6,248 nucleotides of DNA, taken from the NCBI GenBank assembly GCA_905200565.1, contig CAJKKX010000150.1, positions 1 to 6,248 of the forward strand. Reading direction: 5' to 3'. This DNA comes from an uncultured Lachnospiraceae bacterium. Its GTDB lineage: Bacteria; Bacillota_A; Clostridia; Lachnospirales; Lachnospiraceae. Both the position numbers and the translations under genes were made by a program. Below the pieces are notes generated by a model. It ran no database searches, had not been told where the DNA came from, and worked only from the letters and a program-made list of their open reading frames with translations. Below, in pieces: positions 6,137 to 6,248 of the stretch (position 1 is the first letter of the stretch; every line of letters starts with the position of its first letter).

Positions 6137-6248
6137 ATGTATAAAAGTTTTTCAATGGAACTTGCCGGAAGAACTCTTACCGTGGATGTGGGGAGAGTGG
6201 CAAAACAGGCAAACGGTGCAGTTTTGATGCACTATGGAGACACGACAG
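6137..6248 (+). CDS. pnp: Polyribonucleotide nucleotidyltransferase (PNPase), 3'-truncated by the window edge
   Basis: PNPase degrades RNA 3' to 5' by phosphorolysis, releasing nucleoside diphosphates, as a trimeric ring, often within a degradosome. Only the first 37 codons and one base are present. They match the family start closely: [20 protein letters not shown], then AKQANGAV and YGDTT, the opening of the first RNase PH domain. Catalytic residues lie in the later, unseen part. The ATG at 6137 is preceded by AAAGGAG (6124-6130) with 6-base spacing. The rpsO-pnp order is conserved across most bacteria. The gene is preceded by the rpsO terminator, so its transcription may depend on read-through. 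Confidence 0.95.
   Translation, partial: MYKSFSMELAGRTLTVDVGRVAKQANGAVLMHYGDTT

Overview
This window is a stretch of core translation and RNA-metabolism genes from a Gram-positive bacterium, most likely a member of the Clostridia and probably Lachnospiraceae. Three things point there. The gene order infB-rbfA-nrnA-truB-ribF-rpsO-pnp is the usual Firmicutes arrangement. The Shine-Dalgarno sites are strong (AGGAGG, GGAGG). The S15 and PNPase N-terminal sequences look like those of gut Clostridia. The family assignment is by eye; no database search was made.

Layout. All genes are on the + strand. Positions 1-2157 hold the 3' part of infB (IF2); its true start lies upstream of the window. The N-terminal end that is visible is a Gly/Gln/Ser/Arg/Tyr-rich tandem repeat. 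Then come rbfA (30S maturation), nrnA (DHH-family nanoRNase/pAp phosphatase), truB (tRNA pseudouridine-55 synthase), ribF (FAD synthetase-like) and a 147-residue two-helix membrane protein resembling the DUF3592 family. Spacing is tight, with start/stop overlaps of 8, 4 and 8 bp at three junctions, so 1-5681 reads as the downstream part of one nusA-infB type operon. A new unit begins right after it. A good sigma-A promoter with an extended -10 lies at 5689-5717, followed by a structured leader, rpsO (S15), an intrinsic terminator at 6089-6116, and the first 37 codons of pnp (PNPase).

How the genes fit together. IF2 and RbfA act in initiation and small-subunit maturation, TruB modifies tRNA, and S15 is a primary 16S rRNA binder. 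NrnA and PNPase are the short-oligo and processive ends of RNA decay. RibF supplies flavin cofactors and is a habitual passenger next to truB. The membrane protein has no evident link to these functions.

What stands out. (1) RibF keeps its nucleotidyltransferase motifs, but its riboflavin-kinase half is shortened and lacks the family's signature motifs, which suggests an FMN adenylyltransferase only. (2) The rpsO leader folds into a long hairpin whose loop carries both an SD-like GGAGG and a CUCC complementary to the real SD. (3) IF2 carries a repetitive, disordered, RNA-binding-like N-terminus. (4) A DUF3592-like gene sits inside an otherwise conserved cluster. I see no mobile element, CRISPR array, tRNA, rRNA or defence-type system here, and no intergenic stretch above 130 bases.
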